Shown: positions 33,681 to 47,154 of the stretch, one piece after another
How positions within the stretch are numbered: position 1 is the first letter of the stretch
How the letters are laid out: each line of letters opens with the position of its first letter
NCBI GenBank assembly: GCA_028023455.1
Contig: JAQFVV010000031.1
Span: 10,408,093 to 10,472,092 of the forward strand
Direction: 5' to 3'
Origin: Epiperipatus broadwayi
Lineage: Eukaryota > Onychophora > Udeonychophora > Euonychophora > Peripatidae
DNA: 64,000 bases
The notes under the pieces: model-generated
Database searches by the model: none
What the model was told of the DNA's origin: nothing
The model's input: only the letters and a program-made list of their open reading frames with translations
Position numbers and translations under genes: made by a program

Positions 33681-35887
33681 ATTGACATAAATTAAAATCA
33701 AATATACATATGGCAATAAACATTTAACATGTATGCAAATAATCCAATTATGCTTTAAACAATAGATTTTCAATTGACATCAACTTCATATTTAAATAGG
33801 TGATTCCACACTAATCTCAACTTATTAGATACTAAATACAAACACATATGTTTATGTAACACACAAAAAAAATGTCGAACATTTATAATTTACAAAATAT
33901 CAGAGTTCAAGATATATCTTCTTTCTCTACTTAATATAAAAATATAGTTAATCAAAATATATAAAGTATATATAAATATACAAAAATAAATCTAATTATT
34001 TATTAATATAAATTTAAGAGAACAATGAAATTAATACTTATTACAATATAAACTTTTTTAACTCCTAATATAAGTGACATACCTGAAGTCAATTTATAAT
34101 GAATAAATAAAAAAAATATTTTAAATTAAAATAATAATTACTATGTTGCAAGATATAAATTCAAACTTAGGATGACGTAACTCTTTTGTATTTAGGTATA
34201 TAAATAAATCAATAATCAACCTAAATTTATACTGGTAGTTCTATCAATAAATATTATACATTTTAAAGGAAGAGAAAAAATAGACCAATAATAATGATAA
34301 ATATAAGTGAATGACCTGAGTAATAATCTTTAAATACTGCATTTCAAAAATAGTACCATAGTTTTAGTTTTTTAAAATTTTGATCCAATATTTTGTTATT
34401 TCACAGAAAGTAGAAATATTACAAAAAGCTATAAGATTTGAAGTACATTTTTCTAATTTCATTATTTTTCAAATAACCAAATTATCTTTTCATTCAACAG
34501 ATATTTGATATATATAAAGTTATAAGTGTTCAAACACTAATTTATATGCATAATGATGCAATGTATATATCATTTTATTTAGCAAGTAATCAATTCATAA
34601 AACATTACAAGTGAACAGACGCTAGTTTCATCCATTACAATGTTATGGAAATTAAACCAATTTTATCCCATGTATAAATAATTCATCAAGCTTATAAAAT
34701 TACATCAGTAGGTGAACAACTTTATGTACATTTTTCTGTTATTAACATTTAGATCTCATTATTGAAAGGTAGGTAATATCTGCTTTTTAAAGTGAACAAA
34801 CATTTCAATGGTTTCAACTTTTGAAATGCTAAGAATTAATTTTATTATTTTTCAAAAATTCAATAACCATGACCAGCCAACAGATAAACATTATTGCTCT
34901 TAGCCCATCATTCTATTCATTTCATTATCAAATACTTTTAAAAATAAATTTTAAAAATCATAAGAAGAAACTTAAGATTTGCTTTTATTAAAACCAAAGT
35001 AGAGAGAGAGTTTTTTTCTCTTCAGCATAACCTTTTCCATTGACATCATAGTAATTGTAGTAATACTATTTATTCACTCTTTAATCAATTCTGGCCATCA
35101 TTCCATAAATAAAAATTTTATTACATAAAATAATGAGAAATAAAAAAAATATTTCACAATTGTTATACATAACAAACATTTACATTTTTCAAATGCAAAT
35201 AAGATCCTTTCATCCAAACATAAATTAAATAATTAAGTTTACATTCTTTATACTACAATGAAAATAATTTTTTTTTACACATTTCTTTCAAATATACTAT
35301 TATACAAATAAACCAACAAATATTCTAGAGACATTAAACATTTAGGAATATTATTGGTAATCTACTATGATGAATGCAATAATGAAAATATATAATAAAA
35401 AAAGAATAATAATTTTATCCAAACTAGATGTTTTATTAATCACATATCTATTTTAAAATGAATAAAGTCAATTCACAATCTTATACAGTATAATTAATAA
35501 TAAACAATTTTTTTGTATATTAAACAACTGTATGAATATATACAAAACATCCATTAAGTTAAATAATAAGTGGTTAATGGATAAAGAATGGATAGTTAAT
35601 TAATTAATATATGTGGATATATATCCATTCAATATATATAACAGAGTAATTTTGTATTAGAATTGAAAGGGAAAAAATCACATAATAGATCATGTCAAAT
35701 ATCCATTTGTTTATCTATCTTCTCTCATGTGTTGATATAGATGTCACTGTATGTGCTTTAAATCGTGGAGACATATTGAAAAGGGCAAAAAAAACATAAT
35801 TTGCTGAAAACGGCTTTTATATAATAATTTTATAATCTTTGTTGCTTGTATATATATATTTTTAAACATATTTGACTATTGTATATT
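33681..35887. other. AT-rich intergenic DNA, 2.2 kb
   Basis: I see no gene, no palindrome and no shared repeat here. The longest quiet stretch in the centre of the window. Confidence 0.5.
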
Positions 35888-35899
35888 AATATTATCATT

Positions 35900-36924
35900 T
35901 TAAACCAATAAACATCACATGATCACCACTTCTTATGTTTGCTTATAACTGTTATTAAAACAGGCAAAACTCACCATACATATTGCCACACACAGCAAGC
36001 TGGAGTAATCAATGGATGCCAGAAGGCTTGTGCATAAAATCGTCATCTAGTGCCTACTCATCCAATATCCCCAGACTATTTTCTGGCTTGTGGTCTTTGT
36101 CAGTAAGGAGTCTTGGATCTGAGAGCACTCCTCCTAGATCTTAGATCTAATGCAATCCTCTAGCAGCCCACCTTTTATCTTCACTTAACTACAAAACTAT
36201 GAGTCTTAAATTGAAAACACCTTAATATTTTTAATCCAAGCTTATCAGCTTATATAGTCATATAGGTCTGAACTCAGTTCAGTATTTATACATTTTAGTG
36301 TCTTTGGTTATTTAATAACCATATCCCTCACTATTGTATTAGGGAGAATTGGTTTTAAGCCAATAAACATCACATAATTACCATCTCTTAGATGGGGATT
36401 TTATGCACACACCTTCTGCCATGCTTTCTGTGTGTGGCAATACATAAAGTGAGTTTTGCCTGTTTTAATAACAGTTATAAGCAAGCATAAGAAGTGGTGA
36501 TCATGTCATGTTTATTGGCTTAAAACCAATCCTGCCTAATAGGATAGTGGTCGCTATGATTATAAAAGAACCAAAGACACCAAAATGTGTAGGTACTGAA
36601 CTGAATTCAGACCTATATGATTATATAAGCTGATGAGCTTGGATTGAAAATATTAAGATGTTTTCAATTTAAGTCTCATAGTTTTGTAGTTAAATGGAGA
36701 TAAATGGTGGCTGCTAGAGGCTTACATTAGATCCTAAGATCTAGGTACAGTGCTCTCAGATTCAAGGCTCCTCACTGACAAAGGCTACAAACCAGAAACT
36801 AGTCTGGGAATATTGGATGAGTAGGCACTAGATGGTTATTTTATGCACAAGCCTTCTGGCATCCATTGATTACTCTAGCTTGCTGTATGTGGCAATACAG
36901 ATAGTGAGTTTTGCACATTTTAAT
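35900..36924. mobile_element. FB-1 foldback element, long form, with target duplication
   Basis: A 1-kb palindrome. The flanking 12-base AATATTATCATT at 35888-35899 and 36925-36936 is a clear target-site duplication. The left arm begins AAACCAATAAACATCACATG. The right arm ends at the GTTTTGCACATTTT equivalent, lacking the last 60 bases. Inner landmarks: ATATAGTCATATAGGTCTG, CAGTTCAGTATTTATACATT and CCAAAGACACCAAAATG. A nested end block near 36350-36535 shows a further inverted unit inside. Each arm has a decayed hammerhead (about 36070-36112 minus; 36770-36813 plus), both with core CTGACAA. Confidence 0.88.
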
Positions 36925-37061
36925 AATATTATCATTGTCATAGCAATACAGTTCAATGCTTCTTAGATTAAGATATCAACCATTAAAATCATACAAGAAA
37001 GAAAAAATAATTATGATTGGCATTTTACCACATATTGAAACTCATTTTAAACTTCAGTATA

Positions 37062-37212
37062 TGAATTCATAGGATTATTTCCAGGAGCTTCTATGTAATA
37101 AAAATTATAATAGCTAATTAGCTGACATTTCAGTACATGGTTGAAACATCAGCTATTTAGCTATTATATTTTTATTATATAGAAGCTCCCAGACATAATA
37201 CTATGAATTCAT
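37062..37212. repeat. Foldback repeat of about 150 bp
   Basis: GAATTCATAGGATTATTTCC and GGAGCTTCTATGTAATAAAAA return inverted at 37172-37210. The loop is near 37135. Confidence 0.75.
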
Positions 37213-38518
37213 CATTTATCCATAAGAATATTAGAAATAATATATATATATATATATATGGAAATTTTCTTATATTCATTTGTTTACTTCTTAACTAATT
37301 CATTAAAATATTTGATCTAACATTTATGTAACTCTAAAATTGAGTTGTTTTTCTTATTTTCAGAATTTAGGAAAGATGAGATTTTTTAAGTCCTTATGCT
37401 AATAGAAATATCTATCTCAATTTATGTCTCATATAAGGTCTTGATCTTTGAGATGAAAAAGATCTCTTTTTGTCCCTATGTAAACTCTGACAAAAAGCTA
37501 TTGCTGGAGATTGCTAGAACAAGTAATTTAGTTTGGGACTGGCAATTACAACTTATTGCTATCTGACAACATCAGTTTCTTTATATGGATACTTTTCCAC
37601 ATTCATTTATTTACATCTTACTAAAAGATTATATATATATATATATAATTAGAAACCAACCAGTAACCATCTAAACATTCACAATAAAGATAGTAATCAA
37701 TATTTCTCACTGCTGTCAAGGCAACCTTCTCACCTTTTAATAGCAAGAATGGAAATCCACTCTTATTAATGGTCCATTGAATATATATGGACACTTATAT
37801 ATATATATATATGTGTGTGTATGTACATATGTGTGGATTAATAATTAAATGCCATTCACTACCTTCAAATAAGTTTCTGCAGATTTTTCATGTTTATGTT
37901 TGACTGTAAGAATTAGTTTTGGTAATTATAAATAAGACCTGGCCATAGAATGATATGATATAATAGTTAGAGCATCTACCCTCACAACTTAGTGTTGAGT
38001 CAGAGTTGAGTGAATCTTGAAAATTTTTTTAGGTCACAAACCAATGTAGGATTTTTTTAGATATTCAACCCACAGGCAACCCAGTTAGTCATATACTAGT
38101 AGTTGGCACATAGGTACTAACTACGTTTAGAGTACAAATGTCTAGATTAATCTAGTTTACTTAGATTGATTTCACTGTATTAACTATGAAAATAAAAAAT
38201 ATGATGGGAATATAATATTGAAAAAGATGTCATATTTATATTAAGCGATACTGTTTGTGTTAGAATTTGCGATATGCTGGGGTTTTGTTTTTGTTTTTTT
38301 TTAAAAAAAAGAAAGATCATGGAAAAGAAAAACTCTTTTAAAAATAAGTAAATCGTTTTTTTTTTTTAAATGAAATTATATCGTATCTTTTATTAGAAAT
38401 TCTATACTTATATTCATTGATCTTTAATACAATATTTAAGAAAAATTAAAGATTAGCCGGTAAAAAATGAACTGCGTATAATATGCCAATCAATCCAAGC
38501 AAGTTGCAAAAAGAAACA
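37213..38518. other. AT-rich DNA with TA runs and repeat family E
   Basis: TA runs at 37238-37259, 37629-37647 and 37796-37813. Family E copy 2 is at 37645-37760 (ATTAGAAACCAACCAGTAAC, CTGTCAAGGCAACC). Nothing else recognised. Confidence 0.55.
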
Positions 38519-38554
38519 TCAGATTACAATTGATAATGTGTGTGGATGAATGAC

Positions 38555-38815
38555 TGAAGTAAATTGACAGACAGATAGGCAGTTAGGCAAATGAATGTGT
38601 AGGCAATTAGTAAAATAGGTATATAGGTGGATAGATGGCAAATAGATAAGTAAGTAGATAGATAACCAGACAAACAAATAAGTAGTAGATAGGCTGATAG
38701 ATCGGTAGATAGATGTGATAAATAGATGGATAGATTGATAAATATATAGATAGATAGACAGATAGGCAAACCGATAATTAGATAAATCAATAGATAGATA
38801 GACATAGAAACACAT
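38555..38815. repeat. Degenerate GATA-type microsatellite
   Basis: Dense imperfect GATA/GTAG/GACA tetranucleotides. The two long minus-strand frames across it (38519-38856), rich in Tyr, Ile, Ser and Leu, are by-products of the repeat. Confidence 0.9.
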
Positions 38816-38819
38816 AGAC

Positions 38820-40470
38820 AGATTTTTTTCATAATTACTTGCACATACGTAAACAAAATCTCAATGACGTAAACATGCGTTCATCAAATATCAAATTATT
38901 TGAAAATATATTTTAAATATTAAATATAATACTTAATTAATTTATTAGACTTAAATGTATATTTAATTAATTATTTCATTTTTTAAAAAATATTTTTTAA
39001 TTTTATATTTTAATTCGTAAGTGATTTTTAATAAGAAAGAATTTAAAGTTTTTTTTTTAAATGCTCAGCAAACATTATAAGATTAATCAATTAAAAGGAA
39101 TTAGAAATGAAATTTAAATTAAATTATTGCAAAGAAATATTTATAGACAGTAAATAGTTAAAGTTTATATAAATCATTGCTGTGTGCAATATCTAATTTC
39201 ATTTATTTATTGATTCGTTTTTTTTTTTTTCAAATTCTGATTACATAAGTTAATTCAAGTGACATTCAGTCTTAACCATAAGCACCAGTTTCTGCACTCA
39301 TTCATTTAAAGATCATGAAAAAAATTGTTATCAAAAGAACACACTTCACATGATGCAAAAAAGACTTCTTCCTTGTGTCATTCCCTCATCAGCAAATTGA
39401 ATAGGGAGTTTTAGTTACAATGTTTAGTTACCACATATGATATTTAAATTTTATTTCATCCAGAATTATTTTCGCTTTAATACATTGAATCCCTAATGTT
39501 ATATTATTTTATTATTTAGCCCCAATTTTTTAACAATTTTGCACTTTCTATAACTTTATTCCTTGCTTATATCTTTTCTATGCTATCTCGATAAATCACC
39601 TCTTATCTCTATCTTTATTCCATTTAATATGAATTTTTTTCCAATAAGCTCTTTCTTAAAACATAAATTTATATTTATATGATTTATATTTTCCAAATTA
39701 TTATTATATAAAGTATAATCTTTTATTCTACTCTTTAATCCACTTACTATTCTTCCTTTCTTTTGTTATTACTTATTCTACCTTGTCTTAACAAACAAAT
39801 CATTTCGTCATCTATCTTCACATAATCATACTGTATTTTTACTTTCTAATATTTGTTTTTTTCTTACTTGTTCTTCTTTTTCCACTATAATTGTGATTAT
39901 TCTTTTATTCCATTCCCTACAGCATACTACTTCTATAATTTTTATTGTTTTTAATACCATTCTCATTAATTATCACTCATTTGTAGGATAATGGCTTCTC
40001 AAAGTTTAATATAGTTTTTACATTCATAATCTTTTTTTCCACCTATTTAATCCATCCACATCACTTGTGAGGTTTTTTTCTAAGTATTTTACAATTTCTT
40101 GGAATAAATGTTCCAAGTGCATATCTCTCAAGTTCTCTTTCAGTTGTTTCCATAAGATCCATAATTCCTTTTCTTGAATAAAAAATAAGGTTGGTATACT
40201 CTATTTATACAAATTTCTATGTACTTCACATTTGTTATAAAAAAAAAAATAATGCATCCTTCTTAATTCTATTCCTTTTTTATTAATTTATTTTTAAATG
40301 TTTTTTTTCTGATACCCAAATATCTATTTATTTTATTTACTATAAAATATATCTATAGCTTCTATTTTCAAATTTTCAGATGTTAATCTTTTATTTTTAC
40401 TTTCCACTTCCCTCATTATTTACCAATAATATTTTTGATTTATTTTGGAAGTATATATATTTGATCACTG
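38820..40470. other. AT-rich intergenic DNA
   Basis: Pyrimidine-rich on the plus strand from 39500 to 40450. The minus-strand translation there hints at a very old coding relic, but I cannot identify a motif. Confidence 0.4.
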
Positions 40471-40488
40471 AAAAAAAACATTGATATT

Positions 40489-40592
40489 GTCAAGCGTTAT
40501 TAGCCGAGAGGTCATCGCAGCCGTCTTGCAAACAAGTAGTTGGTTGCAGACGGTTGTGGGTTGGCCTCCCGGCCGATGCTATAACACATGAG
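40489..40592 (+). mobile_element. SINE-A, copy 2
   Basis: GTCAAGCGTTATTAGCCGAGAGG to CCGATGCTATAACACATGAG. Flanked by AAAAAAAACATTGATATT (40471-40488) and AAAAAAAACATTGGTATT (to 40611), an 18-base target duplication with one mismatch. The anticodon-arm region is longer than in the other copies. Confidence 0.85.
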
Positions 40593-40741
40593 AAAAAAAA
40601 ACATTGGTATTAAAAAGTAAAGTTACTTAACTCCCTATCGAGAATCTTATTATTATTTATTAATGGAAGTTCATTTTCTGAATATTGTGATAATAATAGA
40701 AATAAAAAAATTATATTAAATATTTTTATTTATTTTGCACT

Positions 40742-40927
40742 AACAAAAAAATAAATAAATGTTTCTTCAACCACAATTGGGTTTTTTAGATTTAGCCTGA
40801 AATAAAAGCATGAAAGGGGGGGGTCCAGAACAAGGGATTGACTTAATTAATTTCTGGATTCTCCATGCTTTTATTTCAAGTTAAATCTAAGAACCTTAAT
40901 TATGGTTGAAGAAACTTTTTTTTCTTT
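40742..40927. repeat. Foldback repeat of about 185 bp
   Basis: GTTTCTTCAACCACAATTGGG and TTTCATGCTTTTATTTCAGG-type arms return inverted at 40868-40915. A G8 run is in the loop. Confidence 0.75.
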
Positions 40928-40929
40928 AC

Positions 40930-42235
40930 CAAAAAAAATAATAATAATAATTTTCAGTTATCTGGGAGGAGATTTCCCTATTAAAAATGATGATAATATC
41001 ATTTATCTGTGAAAATATTTGATTTAACACCTGATAAAACAAAAATGTAAAACTATATTATAGTTCAAATTGAATTGACACTTATAATTGATATATATGT
41101 ATATGATGTCCCGGTATAAATGTCGCTAATGAAGTGGGTTGTTCATGAGATAGAGACTCTATTAAAATTAAATTAAATACTATTGTAAATACGATTGATT
41201 TAAGTAGAGTAAAGATATTTTGTGTATTTTATCAGAATTTTCCACTTATACCAATAAGTAATGACTGCTAGCTCTTAAAATATAGAAGTATGAAATGATT
41301 TGGATACTAAATAATTTATATTTCTAAGATATTATTTATAATAGATATATTGGTTGATAGAGTAATCAATCCCCACTTCAATAGTGTATAAAAGTCATAA
41401 TAATATTTTATTTACAATTAATAAGCAGACTAGGAATATATGAAGAATATAACATTTAAATAAATTACTTATGGTATATTAGCATCAAATGTTCGAATCT
41501 ATGATGGTACAGAACAATAGACATATATTTGTAACTAAGGACAAATGTATATATGTTTGTAATTATACTTTAATAAAATATATAAAGGAATATTTAACTT
41601 ATTATGATTTAATTAATATAATGAATGAATGAAATTCCAAATAAGTTATTTATATCTGTCTAAATTGTTGAGATTATAATTTGTAATAAGAGTAATTATT
41701 TTCTCTTAATTATATTTCTGTTTACGCCATGCATCCTTAAAACAAAATACCTAGTCTAAATAATTGTAATAAACAGAAGTAAACTGTAAAATTGGACTTA
41801 GTAATCGGTGATGGGCGTGAATTGCTTAATAAATATGTATTTCTCAAATGTTCCATATTTAATAAAAATATCCCATGTTGGCAAAACTCAAGAATATAAA
41901 CTATTGTTAAAAGATTTCCTATTAACAGATGGTATGGTTTTATAATCAAAGATTCTGAGAATAATAATCTATTTCTTAGTTACTATGCATACTGTATTGC
42001 TATGGTGTGTCGAATATATATATATATATAGTGAGCTGTAACTTTAAAATGTCTGTGTAACTTTGTTATTTAATCCCTTAATAGAAATAATTGCTTTATT
42101 CCTTATGTTATGTGGTCCTTAAATGAAAGAAAGTGCACACAAGCTGAAGGTCTATTCATGATAAATCGAGTTGACTGGTGGGAAATAATCCAATGTGTGA
42201 TGTTGTGATGTTATCATGATGTATAGAATCGAAAA
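40930..42235. other. AT-rich intergenic DNA
   Basis: No supported feature. Confidence 0.5.
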
Positions 42236-42246
42236 GTCGATATTTT

Positions 42247-42355
42247 GTCTTGCATTGGTGATCGAGGGGTCAGCGCGACTGCCTTGAACTTGCAGGCAGT
42301 TGTCCAGGTTGAGGGTTCGCGTCCCGGCCGATGCTATGACACTTAAAAAAAAAAG
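42247..42355 (+). mobile_element. SINE-A, copy 3
   Basis: GTCTTGCATTGGTGATCGAGG to CCGATGCTATGACACTT and an A10 tail. Flanked by GTCGATATTTT at 42236-42246 and 42356-42366, an exact 11-base target duplication. B box GGTTCGCGTCC is intact and the acceptor-like stem GCATTGG/CCGATGC pairs with one G-T. Confidence 0.9.
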
Positions 42356-42366
42356 GTCGATATTTT

Positions 42367-43790
42367 TTGCGGATAATCCTCTTATTTTACATATATATTT
42401 TAGCACTATTGTTTAATTTTCTTATTAAAATTAGACGTTAATATTTCACATTAGACATTCATCTATATTTATTTGAAACCAAATAGACGTTTCTTGAATA
42501 TTTTGGTGAAATAAAATTAATTTAGAAAGCCAGTTATAAAATGATTTAGTCATTGTTAAGCTATAGATTTTACGTTTTTGTTTGCTTGGAAAATGGACAT
42601 TAAAATCTTTTAAACTTTTTCTTTATACACAGTTTTACAAATATATACATTATTGTTCCTGTGATAAAATAAATTCTGTTAAAAGTTTAACTTTCTTCTA
42701 CAGCAGACGAATATAAGCAAATACGCTTTAAAAGCACCGATTGTTTTCATCATTCAGTTTTTTAATATCATTTCTTGTTATTGTTAGGTATTACTTGCCC
42801 GCGATTTTTTAATAAGATTTTATCAAACAATTATTATTGTTGCTAAACACAATTTAAAACATTAAGCATACTTACACATAACGAATTTATAAACAAAAAC
42901 TGTATAAATTTATGAATATATACATTGTATAAATGTATGGGTACACTTATGAATAAATATGTGTAGATGATGGTTATTAATTTCAGAATAAAGCACTGGG
43001 TTAGTTTTACTATATAAAGAAAAATTTTAATACTTGTGTGATACTATTCAGTTTTATAATTTGTTTGGAGAATTTTATTCATATGGTACTACAATATATA
43101 TCACTAGATATTTCTGTTATAAATTAAAACACCATTACCCCAATTAGTGCTTGGCCTTTATGCAAGGATTCACAACAGAGCTCATCAATTTCTGTCCACT
43201 ATTTTGATTTACAATAGATTGTTCACTAGAATAATCTTTAAAAAAATATTTTTTTTACATTTTTTTAGCAGCCATTTTTTAAAATGGTGGCCATTTTGTA
43301 ACACTGATGACATCATAAAATAATTATTAAAATCATCTCATCCAAAAGCAAAATAGTGACTTTCATGCAAAAATTGCATAGTATACATTTTATTCAAGAA
43401 ACACAACTTTATAAGGCTGAATTCAATATTTTGATTATAAGTTAAAATATGATTAATGAATGTACAATAATTTATTTAATTTTCATCCAGTGTTTTTATG
43501 AGACAATTAGTACTTCATTAATAACATATCCAAAGTAAAGATTTTCATTGTTAATGAATACAAAAGCAAAGAAATAAAAAAGTTCATTCAGTACAAGAAT
43601 GTAAATCAACACACTACTGTAAAAATAACAAATTCGACAAGCAAAAATTTAAAAATGTACAGCACATATATTACCTAAAATAATCAGTCAATTAATATTG
43701 AGTTAAAATTTTTCTGACAAATCGAAACTGCTACCACCACTAATCTAAAATATTTTCAATAAAAAAAATGAGGGAGCAAAGACGGTAAAA
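42367..43790. other. AT-rich intergenic DNA
   Basis: No supported feature. CAGCCATTTTTTAAAATGGTGGC near 43268 forms a small hairpin. Confidence 0.5.
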
Positions 43791-43794
43791 CGGT

Positions 43795-44165
43795 TTCAGA
43801 TTTAAATTAGATCATGTGACACATGACTTGATTTCTTTGTAATTTTATTTTTAGCTATTAAGACTTTGGTGATTCTATATTGCTAAAGTTATTAATATAT
43901 TATGTATCTTGGTTCAGTCCCATATGGCTATATAAGTTAGAAAACTGGATTGAAAGACATATGAATGTCTGAAAATTTCAGATTTTCTACTTAATAGTTA
44001 TCCATTAGATGAACTACTGGGCTTGTCCTGGTATTTTTAATATAACACTTGAATATCCTAGCACCTCGCTGAGGAATCTAGTAGCAGAAACCAGTCTGGA
44101 ATTGGGGATATTCTGCAAAGCTTGTTAGGAGCTTATTTATGAGCTCTATATATAACATTAAACTG
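43795..44165 (+). mobile_element. FB-3 element with hammerhead
   Basis: Begins with the terminal motif CATGTGACACATGACTTG, includes CCCATATGGCTATATAAG (TATA-like) and CTGGATTGAAAGACATATG, then a hammerhead at 44063-44105, and ends at AAAGCTTGTTAGGAGCTTA. The inner text matches 56215-56570 in inverted sense. Confidence 0.75.
44063..44105 (+). ncRNA. FB-3 hammerhead, damaged stems
   Basis: Core CTGAGGA (44069-44075) and GAAA (44087-44090) are canonical and C17 follows ACCAGT. Stem II keeps only CTA/TAG and stem I is interrupted. Confidence 0.5.
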
Positions 44166-46540
44166 TTAATATCAAAAATTAATAAATGTAATTTAAAAAT
44201 AACTCTTACTCTACTTCCTTGATTTTAAATCATCTTATAATTCTTTTCAAAACATTATCTTATGTGAATCAAAAAAAATGCAATACCAAAAAAAAAATAT
44301 AAATTTCATTCAGCATATAATTAAAAATAATTTTTGGTTATATGTGCTATCAATATTAAATTTTAAATTGTGTACAGTATAAATATTAGCTAACATTTCA
44401 GACAATCAATTTTGTATTAAAGTCTTTACAAATACTAATTTCAATCAAATGGAAACTGCTTTCCATTGTATTTGAATTGCATTTTTGGAAAAAAAAATGA
44501 GGATGATTTTATGCAATTAATAATAAATTGTATATGATGAAAATGCAATGCAAATAAAGTAAGATTAATCCCTTGAATTTTTACTTAAATAGCTCATAAT
44601 TGTGCCATCAAAATGTATTGCACTATTCAAAAAATTGCTAAGCATTGCAAAATTATGGCTATCACATTTGATAAAATAGTGACATGTCGTGCTCAAAAAA
44701 CCCACTACAGTTATTATATTTAGATTAGCTCAGTACACATTGTAATAAAAGCCTTAAATATTGATTATAATACACAAACTCAGAATGCATTAGATTTTTT
44801 TCTTTTTTCAATACACTAATTTTTTTTTTTTAATATTCACTGTGATTAAGTTTTTGTAATGTATCATATTTATTTAGCTCTTGTTACTAACAATAAATAA
44901 CAAGTCTTTATGGTCAATCAAATGATTTGTTACTAAACATTTTTTTTTTTTAATTTTAATAATTTTATATAAGTAATACAGTAAAATATTGTAGTAGAAA
45001 TTTAAAAAAAATAAAACTTCAATTTGGGTTTATTTTCAGTGTAATGTTGTGCTGAAGGACACAAAAAATTCTAAAATGCTAGTTTAGTTTCACTTTCTTG
45101 GTATATTTTGGTATATTTTTTGGACAGTGAAAACACACATTTTTTTCTAGCAATATTCAACATTTTTAGAGATTCTTTTTAAAGTCATTGTATCAACCAT
45201 TAAAAAATCAAGAAAATCCTTGAGCTTGGAGACTTAACTGGATAACAATGATAGGTGGTTGAATGGATCACAGGAAGTAATAACTTTAAGTTACACATTT
45301 TTTTTTCTTTTTACATTGATTTATGTTGCATACATACACAAATACATATTTTAAGTGAATATATGCATGCATTATGCACACAACACAGTTTATACATGCA
45401 TATAATCTACATTAAGAGATTTTTTGATTTTTATATATGCTCAATAAGTTATTTTTTAAAGTAATATTTCCAACTTATAGTGTATTCTTTAGCTGGAGTA
45501 ACCAGTCAATTTTTTCCCCTGTAGACAGGCATTATAAATTCTTATTCTGCATACAATATTCTTGCTTAATAATAAGATTTGGGGAACCAATTGCCTTTGC
45601 TAAGTGGGGTAAAGGTTATATCATATTTAATATGCATTCATAGTAATATATATATATATGGATATACATGAGTACAAATATGAAATATTCTTTTAAGTGA
45701 AAAGTGTTTTTGATTGGAAATTTATATTTTTTAAAAAAAATTCTTACCAAAACTGTATTGAAAAAGAACTTCAGTTAATCTGTATAATTTTACCTTTAAA
45801 TCAATTTCATATATATATATTACTAGCAGTAGGTTATAATATATATCCTTTACGTAAATATCATAATTAATATGTGTACTTAATTATATATGTACAATAA
45901 TGCACTTTTCTATTTAAACTTTGTTGACATTTTTTTTTACTTAAAACAAACTTTTTTTAAAAAAAAAAAAGCTTAACAAAACTATATTATAAATAAACTT
46001 TCTTATTGCTTAAACAATCTATACTACCCTTCATGAGCCCTACTTAAAACAAATGAAAGTTCTAAGAAGAATTTAAAATTTTAAATATCAAAATATTCAA
46101 TATTTTCTTGCCCTCTGTTCCATATCTAAGAAACTTAGTGACCTATCAAAATATTAGTGTTCTATATGGATTAGCTTGGTATTAATTAGTTGTATACTAA
46201 ATTTTAAGCAATTCTAGTGAATTTAAATGTATTAAACCTCAATTTTAAATTTTCATATTAATTTTAAAAAGTTCAAAAGTTTTTAAATTAACATACCAAC
46301 AAACAAACCATGTCTCCAACTTTAATAAATGATAAACATTATCTCAAAATTACTGAAAATAATAGTACTAGTACCAGAAAATATAAGCTCCTATTATTGA
46401 ATTTTTGCATAACAGACTGAGAGGAAGTGTTAGGAATCTAGCGTAATTATAGATATATATGTATAATAATTGAAAGGTATTTTATACAAAAATATATATT
46501 AAGGCAAATGTAAATGTAATAGGATGTAGGCACATAAAGG
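44166..46540. other. AT-rich intergenic DNA
   Basis: Homopolymer A/T runs only. Frames at 45255-45643 have no recognisable domain. Confidence 0.5.
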
Positions 46541-46545
46541 TAGTT

Positions 46546-46642
46546 GTCAAGCATTGGTGGTCGAGAGGTCAGTGTGACTGCCTTACAAGCAGTTATCCTG
46601 AGTTAGCAGGTTCACTTCCCAGCCGATGCTATTACACATGAC
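46546..46642 (+). mobile_element. SINE-A, copy 4
   Basis: GTCAAGCATTGGTGGTCGAG to CCGATGCTATTACACATGA. This copy has the most tRNA-like anticodon arm (ACTGC, 7-base loop CTTACAA, GCAGT) and an extended variable region. I cannot find a convincing target duplication. Confidence 0.85.
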
Positions 46643-47150
46643 AGTAAACAAGTCTTTTTTTTTTAAAAAAAAATCTAATTTATGTAATAAAATATTTTTC
46701 TTATGTTGTTTTGAAATTTTTTTGTAAATGTATATTTGTCTGTGTATATATATAAAATCAATTCTTAGCAATGACCATATAATTTGATTGGTATATAAAA
46801 TAAAAAAGGCAAGGTTTGAAAACAAAAAGTGTTACAGAATTTCTTTATTAATTTTAATTTTTAAATTTATTTATGTGCCATATTTGTAAAGAAAATGCTG
46901 AAATATTTATCCACTTTATAAAAGAAATTTGAATACATTTATACTCAGACAAGAGTTAGTCATCGGAAATTAAAAAAACTGCATATTACAAACAACCATT
47001 TATAAGTACCTATTGTTGAGCAGATTATAAGTTATTAAACTTCAAAGTTAAACTGATAGTATTATTAAAAAATAGGTCTTACTCTTAATATATTACAGAA
47101 ATTTGATATTCATTGTTTAGAAGCATTTACTATGAGTCTAAATGTTAACA
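46643..47150. other. AT-rich intergenic DNA
   Basis: No supported feature. Confidence 0.5.
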
Positions 47151-47154
47151 ATTA

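Noticed and set aside
38519-38856. Two overlapping frames of about 100 codons
   Set aside because: Produced by a degenerate GATA-type repeat; composition follows the repeat and no domain is seen.
43290-43320. CTGATGA followed by CATCAT, possible hammerhead
   Set aside because: No GAAA or closing stem follows; a chance match in a small hairpin region.
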